Assembly (NCBI RefSeq): GCF_016545825.1
Contig: NC_052613.1
Span: forward strand, 50,574,112 to 50,638,111
Source of the DNA: Eucalyptus grandis
Taxonomy: Eukaryota; Streptophyta; Magnoliopsida; Myrtales; Myrtaceae
Length of the DNA stretch: 64,000 nucleotides
Direction of reading: 5' to 3'
Part shown: piece by piece, positions 10,363-22,905 of the stretch
Layout of the letters: each line of letters begins with the position of its first letter
Numbering within the stretch: the stretch's first letter is position 1
Notes under the pieces: generated by a model
The model's input: the letters and a program-made list of their open reading frames with translations, nothing else
The model's database searches: none
Told to the model about the DNA's origin: nothing
Position numbers and translations under genes: made by a program

Positions 10363-13038
10363 ATGAGCGATCACGTGGTGCTTTCCGTGGACCGGCTCGT
10401 GCGGCTGGTGCCGGCGAGGGATGAGGCCGAGGCCTCGTCGTCGTCGTCGAGCAGCGGGGGCGGCGAGGCGGCCGAGGTGGAGGGGAATGAGAAGGAGGAG
10501 GAGGAGGCGCCTCTGATTCAGATGGCCGAGTGTCGCATTTGCCAGGACGAGGACAGCGTGAGCAACTTGGAGTCTCCCTGTGCCTGCAGTGGCAGTCTCA
10601 AGGTACGATTTTTATTTTATTTTTTGATTTTTTTTGTTGAAGATGTATAGTTGGGGTGTACGTGTATTCTCGTGTCTGCGCGAGAAGCGTGTTTCGTGGT
10701 GCTTTTCTTTGCTCTCCACAATTCGCTTTGAAGTTTATGGGAATTTTCTGCGCTGTTTCCTATAGCTTTTGAAAAACTGAAACTAAAGGATTGCCGCATT
10801 TTTTTGACCCTCAAAGGGAATAGGGTCGTGTCATTTTCCGCCTTGAGTTGAGAAGGGAAAATTGGAGATATGATCAGCTGATGTAGAAAGTTGGGGCTGT
10901 GTTTGGGTTTGCAGAAGTTTTTCAACTTCCTCGGTTGAGGATGAAATTAGCCTACAAAATGGGGTTGGAAAAACTGTGAAATATTTTTCAATCAGAAAAA
11001 AAGACCAGAATAATTAGAGTTCTTTCGGAAAAACCTGCCAGTGGAGGAAGACTTCCTATGGGGTAAGAGAACGTAGGTCTAAAGACAGAGCTAAAAGGCA
11101 TCTTTCTAGTGCAATCCTGCCTAAAATCTCATATTGTGTCAGTTAATTTTAAGAGCAAAAGTTATGAGCTGAAAACCACTTTGTGATGTTCTCATCCTAT
11201 TCATGCTAATGAGAATAGGGAGGCTTGGAATGTTGAAATAAAAAACACAGTTTTGCAAATTTTGCTGGATCACAAAGACATTTATTATTTTCATTATCAA
11301 AGGGTATGATTTCACTTACATAAAATGATTTGTGTCGTGTAATATGCTAGATTTCCTTTAGTAACAGTGTATGTGCTTTCCAGTATGCTCATAGGAAGTG
11401 TATCCAGCACTGGTGCAATGAGAAAGGCGACATAACATGTGAGATTTGTCATCAGGTATGATTCTGGGTCCATACTACTGCATGTTGTCATGCTATGAAT
11501 TTTGTGAATTTTATGCTATTTATTCCACAGCTAATATCTCACTAAAGGACATCATAAATCAGTTTGTGATGCATTCAACTGGAAGGTTTTACAAATTGGG
11601 CAGTGTATGCTGTCATCTTGTTATTCAGAAAGATTGGAAAGAACAGATTAACATGCAGTCATATGATTTTCTGTGTTGAAAGTACTTGTTTTCAATCTAG
11701 AGACAAGATAAATACCATTCTGGTTTTGCCTTTGGTCTGTCAGTGTCATCATAGACAGAATCTAACCCCTTTTTTGCATATGTTAAATAGCAATTCCAGC
11801 CCAATTATACTGCCCCGCCTCGCCCACCCATAGACACTACAATCGATATTGGGTAAGTTAAGAGTTTTTTTGTATTTTTCTTCGCAAATGCAATTGGAGC
11901 TAGATTCCTATTCTTTAAACTTGTGAAGATGCAACAAACGAATTTATTTCTCTAAAAATTAAAAACTAAAATTATTCAGCGCAACAGAGGACTTTTTGAA
12001 GATAATACAGACCATTCTCTTAGAAATTCACTTCTGCAATTCTGCCAGTCCTCTTTTTATTTAACTAACTGTGGACTTTCTTTTCAGTGGAGGCTTGACA
12101 ATATCTGGAACTCCACTGGACCTGCGAGATCCTCGTCTTCTAGCACTTGCAGAGGCAGAGCGTCACTTTTTGGAAGCTGATTATGATGAGTATGCTGCTT
12201 CAAATGCCAGTGGAGCTGCATTCTGCCGCTCAGCTGCTTTAATTGTAAGAACTTAAATTTCTAAATCCTGTAGTCTATATCTTTGCTTCCTCAGATTCTT
12301 ATCCTGTACAACTGTATTACTGATATTTTGGGAAGAATGAGCCTTATTATTGTGCTTCCTCTAAACTCTCTCATAATTTTGCAACTGTGGTTCTTGGCAG
12401 TTAATGGCCCTTCTGCTACTGCGGCATGCATTGACCATTCCCGATGATGATGGTGGAGATGACGATACATCCACTTATTTCTCTGTAAGCTAATCTTAAA
12501 CAGTCCTATAGCTTCTTGAATATCTAGTAGTTGTAGCCACAAAATAATATCTGGCTCAACCAATTTCATCCTTTTCAGGTCTTCTTATTCCGGGCTGCTG
12601 GTTTTCTTTTGCCCTGCTACATAATGGCTTGGGCTATCAGTATCTTGCAGCGCCGCAGGCAGAGACAGGCAAGTCTCTTCTTTATCCTCTTGTTTTGCTG
12701 GTATTTTTTGCAGGATTCACGTCTCCTCAACCTATTAATATGTTGTCACCTGAGTGTCTAGTTAAACAGAAAAAATGATCCGGTAAATCCTTAAAATGAT
12801 GGTTATTGTGGGGTAGACATGGCAGACTGTAGTAGAACTTGGCAATGTTCAAAGATGTAACTAGTTAGTGTTGAGCTAATTCTTTTATGTTGCATTGATG
12901 AATTCTGTGGTGAAGCAGGAGGCTGCAGCATTGGCGGCAAGGCAAGTTGCTTTTGTACTCCAATCTGGGCAAAATGGGGGACTGCATTTCACGATAGCAC
13001 CCGTAACCCCAGTAACAGCTCACGACGAACCTGTATGA
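10363..13038 (+). CDS. RING-CH (RINGv) membrane E3 ubiquitin ligase
   Basis: Seven exons fit: 10363-10602, 11384-11455, 11791-11852, 12088-12244, 12401-12484, 12579-12668 and 12919-13038, giving 274 residues with all phases consistent. The C4HC3 RING-CH finger spans exons 1-2: CRIC near residue 55, CAC about 20 residues later, then HRKC, HWC and CEIC. Next comes the plant-typical segment containing YTAPP, IDIGG and SGTPLDL, then two hydrophobic stretches (LMALLLLRHAL and the exon 6 segment with FLLPCYIMAWAIS), as in plant MARCH-like ligases of the DUF3675/PIT1 type. Such proteins transfer ubiquitin to membrane-associated targets. The N-terminus is a poly-Ser and acidic low-complexity segment. 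Intron 6 uses a GC donor (AG|GCAAGT). The start is the first ATG of the open exon. Family assignment is firm; the substrate is unknown. Confidence 0.9.
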
Positions 13039-16023
13039 TCTGTAGCGTGAACTACGGTACCATTCGCTACCACCAATTCACTTGCGGTGAGGAATGTAAA
13101 AGAGCTCTCATCCGGCCAACCAATTACGTATGCATATGTTTTCTTCACTAATTTCTGGAAGTGATTATATACTGGGAACAGCCCATATTAGATACGATGC
13201 GCCTCTTGGTTTTGCCTCCTTGTAATTATACTTTCTTATTTTGCATTATTTGGCATCAGCCTTTAATGGCTCATGGAAAACTTCTCAGTTTGTGTACCAA
13301 ATTCTGATTTTGCTATTACCAGTTATTCCTTTCATTAGGAAGTTGTGTTGGCAGATCTGATTGTGGCTCTTTTCTATTTTTTAGTGGTTTCTTTGAAACC
13401 CGGGCCTATTTCTGGAATCACGAAATTCTTGGTTCTTGATGCCACTCTAAATCTGAAACTGGAAGGGAGAATTGGAGTTTTTAGAATTAAAATTCGTTAT
13501 ACTTCTGCTCTTGACTAGCCCTTAATCTTAAAGAAGGGGCTTCTGAAACATGTTGGTTCGTAGCGAGCAAAGTCTCCCTTGGGGGAGCACTGAGCACTGA
13601 GCACTTAGTCAAATCAATTGGAGAAGTGCTCTGGGGCGGGAATTACGCATGGCTTCCAACAAAGAGGGAGAGAAGGATTGCCGTGAAGATTTTCATGTAG
13701 TGTCACCCCCTTTGCATTTGCGGGTTATCGAGACCAATGCGTTTGAAGCAATAAGAACGAACAAACTTGGACTAAGCGTAAGATGAAACAAACTTGAAAT
13801 GTGCTTTATTAGCAAGTAAAGATGAATTATTAACGTGCGAACATGACTTGTCGTCCTTACTCGTTAAGCAAACACGCGCACCTAGTTTAAAATCCATCAG
13901 CATTCGGACTCCGAAAAGAGGGCCTTCAAAGAAGGGGACGCGACAACCCACTCAGGTCGACTCTCTGCTTTATTTTATTTTATTTTCTTTTTTTTCAATA
14001 AGCTTTGCGACACCTTTCGTTTTCCTCTTCCCGCAGAATCGGTCTTTTGCAGGTAGACTGTCCAGGGTGGACCGGCTCAAGTCAATAAGCTCTAGGAAAG
14101 TCCCCTCTTTAAGACCGACTTCGAGAATCTGCAAATGCTACAGGATTTTCCTTTTCATTTTCTCGTTTTGCATTCCTGTAGAGTCGATTAAAACAAATCG
14201 TATTACCAAATATAGAACCAGATGGGTACTCTCAAATTTTTATTGTAAGCGGCCTCTAGCGGAAGACGAGAGAGTATTGGACACTGTAGCTTACTATTGA
14301 CTTGACAAGGTCTAGTAAGGACAACTTGTTCCGTAGATTAAGTACCAGGGCGACAATTCGCAGGTTGTAGCAGGTTAGAGACGCATGAAGTCCACGTCAA
14401 CTTCAATAACGGAAATTGATATCGTCTGTGATGAACCATAGAAAAGCAGAAGTTCACTCGAAGGGAGTGATCCTTATTTTAGTCGCGGAAGGAAAATTAC
14501 AGACTGATGCATAAGGAAAGCTCTTCGATTTTCACCTTTTCTTCTCTCAATAAATATCAGAGAAATGTCTCGATCACTCCCTTTGGATTATATTTGTCGG
14601 CGACATCTGCTTCTAGTTAACCTAGCAGGAGCATGAGGAGGTGAAGTTTAAGTCTCGTTAGACTTCTATGAGATGATACCCTGGCACCATTCAAAAAGGA
14701 TTCGAAGCCCTCAAGGGTGCAACAGTGGAACCTAGCTGCTGAATAGTTAGCTGGCCCTCGTCCGTCCTATCATCATATGCATCACGGAAAGATTGACAAC
14801 TTTTCCCCAAATTAAGCTAGCGACATTGGGCATCTGTAATTTATGGAACTCTTAGGGTTGATTGGCATTCGCAACATCTGACTTCAGGGCATAAACAAAA
14901 GAGAATCACAAGATATGAGTCGAACAGAAGAAAATTCTTATTCCTCTGTTTGGAGAGATCACCACAGCCACCTAAACACTGACATGTTGAGATTTGCGAT
15001 GGGATTTCGATACGTAAGATACCGAAACGGAGGGCAAAGGGAACCTTGTGAAAGAGGTGATAATATTGGAGAGGAACGAGTCACTTGGACTCTTTCTATG
15101 TCAATTGGTGAAGAAAAAGCAAAGAGAATAAGAACATGAGAGACCCATCCAGGAGGTGCTTGTGCTGCTTGGACCAGAACTATTCGCCTTTTACCCTTCA
15201 CCTAGAATGAAATCCGGCAACCCACATTCGGGAAAAGTTGGCTACTCTTATGCTTTCGAATGTTCCCGGTTGCATGTGGGACAGCATATTATATTCAAAA
15301 TATTGCCAACAGTACAGAAATAATATAAAAAGATATTGCATCCATCATCAAAGTGTTAGCAGGGGTAGGAATTTCGGCTTGCAATATATCAAGCAGTCCA
15401 GAAACGAAAGCCTAAAGAACTTTTTGTTTCTTTTCACTGCTGGTTCCATCTCCCTCTTCCATCCCATTTGATTCTCTATAATATGTCTTGCTTGACACTG
15501 TAGTATGACCCCACTTCATTAAAGATAGACATACCACACTACCCTTCTTTGATGATAATATATTTCAATCACCAGTTTACATCCACAATAGCCTATGAAA
15601 ACTGATCCAAGATACGATTCTATGTTAGCCGATATCGACCTCTGTTTTTTACATACACATGCTCTTGATCTTAAAAGAGAACACCCACGATATAAGTCTG
15701 TGTCAGCCAATATCAACCTGAGTGTTCTTTAAGACAACCTTTTTTGAAAGGGCTTAAGAAACCCTTATATACAGATTTCAAGTAGATTTGAGTTCCCTCT
15801 TTATAAAAATCTACAGTGCGCCCACCTATGTGTCAAGATGAGTATTGTCTAAGAGGCATTTGGCCCTTGCCAAAAGATCAAATCGAGAAAATGACAGATA
15901 GGTTAGGAAATAATGAAGAAAGATGCTTGGCTTCTCAAGGGTAATGTTCCAAGAACCTTATTCATAGTTACTGGATTCCCCATGTATCAGCCTTAATATA
16001 TGCTTATTTGCTTCGATTGCAGG
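13039..16023. other. 3' flank and unassigned intergenic DNA
   Basis: The first few hundred bases are probably the 3' untranslated region of the RING-CH gene. Beyond that I see only short open frames, the longest about 168 codons at 13794-14300 and resembling no protein. No transposon ends or RNA genes are recognised. The segment ends where homology to the tandem repeat units begins. Confidence 0.35.
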
Positions 16024-16248
16024 CAGGCTGAAGATTTTTAAGTGATCTAAATTCCCTCTAGCTGTGAGGGGCCCCTCCGTACCTTATGCTGTTAAGTGCA
16101 TTATCAAATCCACTATTGATAAATCAAAGGCGAGAGTTGGAACAGAAAGAAGAGGGCGAAGGTCTTTAAATCACCTAAGCTCCCAGTACTACAGTAAACA
16201 AAGGGAGTTCTTGTGCTGTCCTTTCTTGCCATTCCGCCAACCACAATC

Positions 16249-16530
16249 ATGGGTTTCATCTTAACCAGAGCCCTTATACTGCTCGTATGCATCTTCTTCT
16301 TAGCATCGGACCTGGATAAAGTCCAGGGGGTAGTAAGTGTAAAGCTCGGTTTTGGAAGGGAACAAGAAGTTCAGGGAAAAGCACCCCAGAGTCGACGCAG
16401 TTTGAAGACTGTCGGTAAAGTGGGCATGAACGCAAAGAAATCTTCCAGTGTGACGAAGACATTTGATCCTAACATGTCAAGCAAAAGAAAAGTCCGAGGA
16501 GGTTCGGATCCCATCCACAACAGGTCCTAA
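16249..16530 (+). CDS. CLE: CLE45-like secreted signalling peptide, copy 1
   Basis: A single-exon gene for a 93-residue prepropeptide. An N-terminal hydrophobic signal sequence (about residues 3-20, with RALILLVCIFFLAS) is followed by a basic variable region and, at the C-terminus, the CLE motif RKVRGGSDPIHN with two trailing residues. This is close to the Arabidopsis CLE45 peptide (RRVRRGSDPIHN, established). CLE peptides are secreted, trimmed to 12-13 residues and bound by LRR receptor kinases in meristem, phloem and reproductive signalling. The ATG is chosen because the signal peptide follows directly; an upstream in-frame ATG at 16213 would add 12 residues. Compared with copy 2, the proximal promoter lacks about 12 bp that include a TATA-like box. 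It lies tail to tail with TAF1B-like copy 1. Confidence 0.88.
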   Translation: MGFILTRALILLVCIFFLASDLDKVQGVVSVKLGFGREQEVQGKAPQSRRSLKTVGKVGMNAKKSSSVTKTFDPNMSSKRKVRGGSDPIHNRS

Positions 16531-17994
16531 ATCTGTTCGAGTTTGTTCCGTTCGACTAAAAGAAAAGGTCAAGCAAGCTAATTAGTCAGATTGGAAGAAA
16601 AGAGTTTCCTCGGAGATGTGAAGGCTAGCATTTATAATTATCCTGCCGTCAACGGGAGGCTGTGTGAGGGTTGATTTGTTTCTCTTGAGTATTTTCTTTT
16701 GTCAGCTGTCATGAAGCAACTTGTACAGGCAAGCTAAGCTATTGTAGGATTTGGTATTGAGAGTGAAACCGTGACATCGCAGTTCTGCAAGCATCATAGA
16801 CCCAAGAGACGGTCCACTGCTTAGAAGATGGCGCAAATTATTCTTCTTCCTCCTCCTCCTTCTTCTCTAAGCGGGGATGGGTGCGACGTAGACAAAGGGA
16901 TTATTGCAAACTCTGTTCCTTTAAATGTTTCGCGCCTGGGAGAAAAACTAGTCTGTCCCTAGTAGTAAACATCATTATGGTTTTTTCTGCGGGAAAAATG
17001 ACGTCAAGTCTCTGCTGAATTAGCAGTGCCTCTTAACAGGAGTCCCTTCGAGAGCCTAGCTAAGCTTTAATTCTAACTGGGGTTGTATGTCATCCAAGAT
17101 GAGTATATCTAGGCAATTATACAACATAGAATTTGAACTTCCTCCTGTTATCTCAGTCAACAATCTCGAATCCCTTCAAAATTAACTGTCACGGGCTCAT
17201 GCGATAGGTAAACATGTTCTAAAATTTACAACTACTCAAGTTAACTCCTTTTCAACCGGAGAAAAAAAATATTTAACTCCTTCACCTCATAATCTCAAGT
17301 TAACTCCTTTTCAACTGGAGAAAAAAAAAAATTAACTCCTTCACCTCATAATCTTGGAAAATTTGGCTTCCTTCTTCGCTTTTTGTTCGATTATAAGAAA
17401 CAACCACTTTGCTGGAGATTTATTGCATCACTCAAGCAAATACAGAATAAGATCGTAGAAACATGAGTTAGTGAAGGTTAAAATCACAAGATGAGGTCAA
17501 TGAGAAAGGACCAAAGCATCTGCTAAAAATAACTCATGTAATCAATATAAGTAAACCATCTCTCCACCAATAGAAGTCACATGTTACATGGTGGTATACT
17601 TTCCCCCCTTGCGTCATGCTTGTTATATACAGTTATCTGCAATATGCCAAAAAAGAAACAGGAAATGCTGCAGCTAACATATTTTTAGCCGCAGATATAG
17701 TATAAAATTGGATTTGCCTACTTTCTTTGGTCCATTTGCTGATACCACAAGATCTTTGTCCAGCTGAAACCTGGCCTTTTGCAATTCACCACGTTCATCT
17801 TATGGAAGATCGAAAAGGAGCAGAATGCCTAAGAGCTCGTGGTACAAAACCTATGCACAAAATGTCCCGTAAACTGTATACTTAAACAGTAAACTATTCA
17901 CTTTGTAAACAGAGTAGCCTGGCTGCAAACAACTCTTGAGACATACGAGACAGCAAATTTTAAAAATTTTATATATTAAGACTAGAAAGGTTAA
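16531..17994. other. Shared 3' intergenic spacer of unit 1
   Basis: This spacer separates the convergent CLE and TAF1B-like genes and is conserved in all three units. It includes the CLE 3' region (a 'tttcctcggagatgtgaagg' block), a TTC/CCT-rich tract near 16838-16866, and probably the 3' untranslated region of the TAF1B-like gene. I see no further gene. Confidence 0.6.
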
Positions 17995-20900
17995 TCACAT
18001 CGTCTGCATCATCTTCTCGAGTCCCATCACTACAAAACTCACAAGATACCTTAGGAGGGTTAAATGCAGGCAGTGTTCTACTCTATTTTCCATCCAGGCT
18101 AATCTCCTCTCGAAATTCAATACACCCATATGCATACATCTAATCTCGACCTGAGCTACTCTAGCACAAGCATGAAGCAATATGTAATAATCAGCATGGG
18201 CAACGTAAGCTAATGCACCATGATCCCTCTTCCTAACATAATGAAGATAATCAAGTCTCTTGATCTTTACCCTCGGTGGAATGTAGAAGAACCTATTCTC
18301 TTCCATGTCTAATTTCAGCTGTCTAATGGCTCTGTCTTGGTAACTTTCTGAAGATGGGTGATTGCTAGGTTTCATGTTATCGTCTGCTAATGAACTTTGC
18401 GAAGAAGCATCATCATCTGGGCTGTCCAAAAGGCTTTCATTTGCATTCGAAGTTCCACTATTAAGCCTTTTGTTGCCTATAAATGAATTCTTTGAACATC
18501 CATTAACATTATCTCTAGGCCTCTTTTGATTGAAGGCACCATCAAAGTGAAGCCCCAGCCTTTCCGTTTGTTCGCCATCCTGACATTAATCAAAAGTCCC
18601 CTTAAATAAGAATAAAGGTAAGAGAATCAAATACAAAGACGGGCTTCTATCATAAATCTGTAAAAATTAACTTCATGGGCCAAGTAAGAATTGATGATGC
18701 AATTATATCATAAGTTACCTTGTTCTCCTGATAAAAATTCCACAGCTGCTTCATAACTTCTCCTTCCTCGTAGACCTCACAAGACGGTTCTAGACCAGCA
18801 AAAACAATATCTTTGCAATACTGGAGGTAGGTGGGCAAGTCTTTGCAGTACTCTGTCCACACAAAAAGATTTAACACAATTGTACACTAATCATTCTTTC
18901 ATCCACATCGAGCCTAAAAAACCTTTCAAAGCATGTTGGGAAAGAAAAAGACATTTTAAACAATCTTGTTAAATTATGAAAATGCAATTGGGTACCATAT
19001 GAGTCATTGAAGTCATTGTATCTAGCATTGAGGTTTCGTAGAAGCTCCTTAGCATCAAACTCAGATTGATCGCCATCTGAGGCTTCTTTTTCCAATCTTG
19101 TATCTAAATCATCCCCAGCACCAGAAAAAAAACCAGAACCATTTTCAACATCTTCCCTCATTCTGGAACCCCCTGTGTTTTCAGATCCAATTTGATCACT
19201 TGATGTTGAAGACATATCTTGGTGATTAATCAAACTCTTCTCCCATTCACCAAAACCATGTATGTTATAAAGAATTCTTATTGCTACCATGAGTATAGAC
19301 ATGACGCAGACACGAGTTGGAAGCCTCAACTCATTTGCTGACAACCACAGATCAGGCGGCATTGACCATTCCTGTATTCGGCATGCATGTGGAAAAATCT
19401 TCTCTGCTGGTAGGCATAACTGATTGAGATAGCGTGAACAAATCGCATAGAAGTTCACAGGCGGCAAATCCAAACCTATGGACAGAGCAATGGATGCTGC
19501 CATAGCTTCTAACTTCTGTGATGGAACTGTTTGAGAAGGCCTAAACATAAGATTGGAACTCAAAGGACAAGCAGCTGATGGTGGACCAATGTTCTTTTCA
19601 ATGTCTTGGAAAGCAGCAAAATATGGAAGCTTCCCTTCAACTGACCACTTGATTATGTCAGTAGGGAGGATCGGTTCCCTTGCAACATGACAAGCCAGGA
19701 AAGAAATAGCTAAAGAACAAGATAATGGTATCTTTTTTCTCAAAGTCCTATACCATACCGTCACTGCTCGCTTGCCATGCATATTGTGCGGTTCTGCACT
19801 GAACTTAGCACGAGGCCTAAAATCTTTTGGTTCTCCTGTGGCCAAATGTACAAAGATTATGATTCAAAATCAATTTAAGAAAATAGGGCAATTGAAACAT
19901 GAGAAGCAAAAAGTGAGAGCACTATTGGTTGAGGATTTCTACCAATTTCACAATCAGTACAAAAGAAAACTTGTACAAACATCTTCAGGGAGGCAGAACC
20001 ATTGAAACATTTAGTTATGTAGCTAACTCGAATGCAAACATATCATCAGTAGACGCCTCCCTCCCTCCGTCCCTCTTCGTTGTAATCAAAATGGGCACCT
20101 ATGCTAGCAAATGGCCATTAACTGAACTGCAGACTAACCAAGAAGAGATAGTGGTCACCGAGCGGATAGACAATTATCTCCATATTTCATAGAGTAGGGA
20201 AGCCTACCTATGAGAGATTGAAATCCAACAAACATCTCCACTTGGCAGCCAAAACAAAAGCTATATGAATATGAAATAAAAATAAGCATAAAACAAAAAA
20301 GTTCTCTGGTGGAAAATTCATTTCAAATTCAAGCAAATTAATTACAGCAAGATATCCATGCTTGCATGACACTATTGATATGAAGAAATATCGTAAAGGA
20401 CAACCCCAGAATGCATATAAAAAGAAGGCACTCAGACCACTTCCATACTGGATTTCATACTTTTATTCAGTGCTTCCAAGTTGATGCCGTGTCAATGGTC
20501 AATGGAATAAAACCAATCACTTCACTGCTTAATAGAGTGAGCATATTTAGCTCCACTACAGGTAAGCATATGGACATTAAAGTTTCTCTGCACTCTCCAC
20601 GAATACTTTCATTTGGCCAAAATTCAATTTTTAGCCAGCCTATGTTTTGCCATTCCTCCTCGACCATTAAATTATGTGAATAGTAAGGTATACACGCTAT
20701 AATTACAGAGCCACGAAAGACTACAATGCAATGTTAAAGCTACAAGTCATTGATCATAGCTTGGAAGACACGAATTCCTTAGGGCACGATTAAAATACAG
20801 AAACACCAAGATTAGCGCACCTACTTCCTGCATCTCCGACTGGTAAAAGGTCTCATCCGCCCACTCATCCGAGAAAACCTGAGTGCTCGCCACGAACCTC

Positions 20901-21427
20901 AGCCAAATCGGCCCGGAAATCCCACAAATCAGCGGCGTCGCGCCGAACTCCCTCACGAGAGCCTCGCACTGGAGCTGCACCATCGTCTGGAGCCCCATCA
21001 CGTACCTGATCCTCACCTCGTTGTAGTAATCCTCGTAGCCGAGCGCCCTCGGCCCGGCCGGGCCCGAATTCGCAAAGTCCCGCGGCTCCGTCGGCCCGAA
21101 TTCATCGTAACCGACGTCTCCCTCCTTTCGCGGCGTCTTGAGACGGGGAGTCTGGGTTAGCTGGGACCAGAGCTGGGGCTGGGAGTGGTGGGGCTCGGGC
21201 TTGACGGCGGGGAGGTGGCGCTGCCGGCGGTGGCTGGCCAGGTAGAGGGCGCCACGGGCGTCCCCGCCCTTGTCGACGAAGTCCTCGTCGGCGACGCCGG
21301 TGTCGGCGACGTCGTCGGCCCGGTCGCCGCAGTGGACGCAGTAGAAGAAGCCGTCGCCGCCGTCGGCCGAGCCGACACCGCCGCAGCCCTGGCACATGAT
21401 GTCGAGCGTCTCGCCGTCTTCTTCCAT
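17995..21427 (-). CDS. TAF1B: TAF1B/Rrn7-like factor (CCG/MEE12 type), copy 1
   Basis: Four exons fit with consistent phases: 21427-20821, 19835-18996, 18852-18719 and 18579-17995 (721 residues). Near the N-terminus is a zinc ribbon with two CxxC pairs (CQGC and CVHC), as in TFIIB-related factors. Then comes a long helical region with conserved blocks such as YNEVRIRYVMGLQ and LPTRVCVMSILMVAIRILY, matching the cyclin-like part of TAF1B/Rrn7. In animals and yeast this family belongs to the RNA polymerase I core factor. The Arabidopsis relative CCG/MEE12 is a nuclear protein of the central cell needed for pollen-tube guidance (established). The frame is open throughout, but an indel near 18057 relative to copy 2 gives a different last 25 or so residues. 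Likely the only working copy. An in-frame ATG nine codons upstream (21454) is an alternative start. Confidence 0.85.
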
Positions 21428-22066
21428 GGGAGGAGGACTCCGGCTTGACCTCACCCGGCGGCGCGACGGAACGCGGGAGAACTAGTCGAGCGAAAGAGTT
21501 CCTTTTTAACCTACCGAGGCGAAGGCGGCGGGAACCGATGATAAAAAAAAGGACGAAGGAGAGACGTTATCGATTTTTCGTATAATATCACGGAAAATTT
21601 CAATCAGGTACAGCTATTATAAATTTATTTTAAATTAATTTTTGATTATCAAAAATTTGAAATTTGTCTACCTATAATTAATTTATCTTTATTAATTTTT
21701 GTTAAGTTTTGCAGTCAAATTGTTGAATTTGATGAAATGTAGTTTTGTGGTTTTTTATGATGAGAATATATTTATCACGAGTTTGGAAATTTTTACAGTT
21801 AAAAATAAGTTTTTAATAAATTTATTACAGGTATATCTGTGTGGGGTTTTTAGTAGTAAAAAAATTAATTTTGATTAAATTTATCATAAATATATTAATT
21901 TAAAGTTTTTCGTGGAACTAGCTTTTGATTTTTGTAAGTTTTATTAAAATTCAATGAGTCTTTTTTTATATTATTTTTTATTTCCTTTTTAAAACTGGGT
22001 CTTTCAATAAGGTATTTTTATTTTTAGGTTAATATAAATGTAGATTCTAAACATGGCAATTTTTTA
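21428..22066. promoter_or_regulatory. Upstream flank of TAF1B-like copy 1
   Basis: A short GC-rich stretch next to the start codon gives way to very AT-rich DNA. Homologous sequence lies upstream of copy 3 (45593-46215) and, minus the deletion, in unit 2 (36976-37375). The promoter of the minus-strand gene must lie here, but I cannot single out a TATA box or start site. Confidence 0.4.
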
Positions 22067-22905
22067 GGGAAAAGTGTTAAAAAAAATACTAAACCTTTTG
22101 TATTTGTGCCAATTTAGTCTTAAATCATTTTTTGATGCCAATTAAGTTCTAAATCTTTTACGTTGTATCAATTCAATCATTTCCGACCAATTTTGGCCAG
22201 ATTTTGTTAACTGGATGCCGACTGATTGACGTAGCATAATTGACGCTGACATAGATAACTTTTAATAATATTATAATATTTTTGAAAATTTGTATTTCTT
22301 CTTATTTTTTATTTTTTCTTTCTCCTCCTCTTCCTCCAGCCGGTCGCGCGGACCTTGGTGATTGGCCGAGGCGATGGCCAACAAGGTTGAGGTCAACCTC
22401 ACTGGCCACCTCGCCGATAGCCGTGAGGGCAACTTCATCTTTGGGAAGCAAGGCTCACCCTTGTGGGATCTGGCGAGGCTCGACTCTCACCCACGGTCGG
22501 TGAGGGCAAGCCCCGCCAACCTGGCGTGAGGCCGCCCTTGAGGCCTGGGCGGCGGGGCTCGCCCACAACCGACAAGGCCACCCTCGAGGCCACTGGCAAA
22601 GTGGTCGGCGAGGTCGACCTCAACCTTGTTGGCTGGTCGCCAAGGTCCAACAACCGACTAGAGGAAGAAGGAGGAGAAGGAAAAAAGAAAAGGAAAAAGA
22701 ATAAATTCAAAATCATTAAAATATTATTAAAAGTTGTTTACGTTAGCCGCCCAATGTCCTATCAGCAAAATTCGGTCAAAATTGACTAGAAATGACTGAA
22801 TTGGCACAACATAAAAAGTTTATGACTTAATTGGCATTAAAAAAATGTTTATGATTAAATTGGCACAAACTCAAAAGATTTATGATTTTTTTAACACTTT
22901 TCCCC
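22067..22905. mobile_element. Mutator-like MITE, unit 1 only
   Basis: Terminal inverted repeats start GGGAAAAGTGTTAAAAAAA and run inward for well over 100 bp ('gtgccaatttagtctt' against 'gacttaattggcattaa'). They are flanked by a 9-bp duplication, AATTTTTTA (22058-22066) and AATTTTTGA (22906-22914), one mismatch. A 9-bp duplication with long TIRs indicates the Mutator superfamily. The GC-rich interior has no transposase. The matching positions in units 2 (about 37370-37395) and 3 (about 46212-46240) are uninterrupted, so the insertion followed the duplications. Confidence 0.88.

Noticed and set aside
13794..14300. 168-codon frame after the RING-CH gene
   Set aside because: Low-complexity Phe/Ser-rich middle, no recognisable family, no splice partners.
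16838..16866. TTC/CCT-rich tract as a possible regulatory element
   Set aside because: A simple repeat, variable in length between units, with no specific motif.
21102..21448. Frames antisense to or overlapping TAF1B-like exon 1
   Set aside because: Shadows of the GC-rich zinc-ribbon exon.
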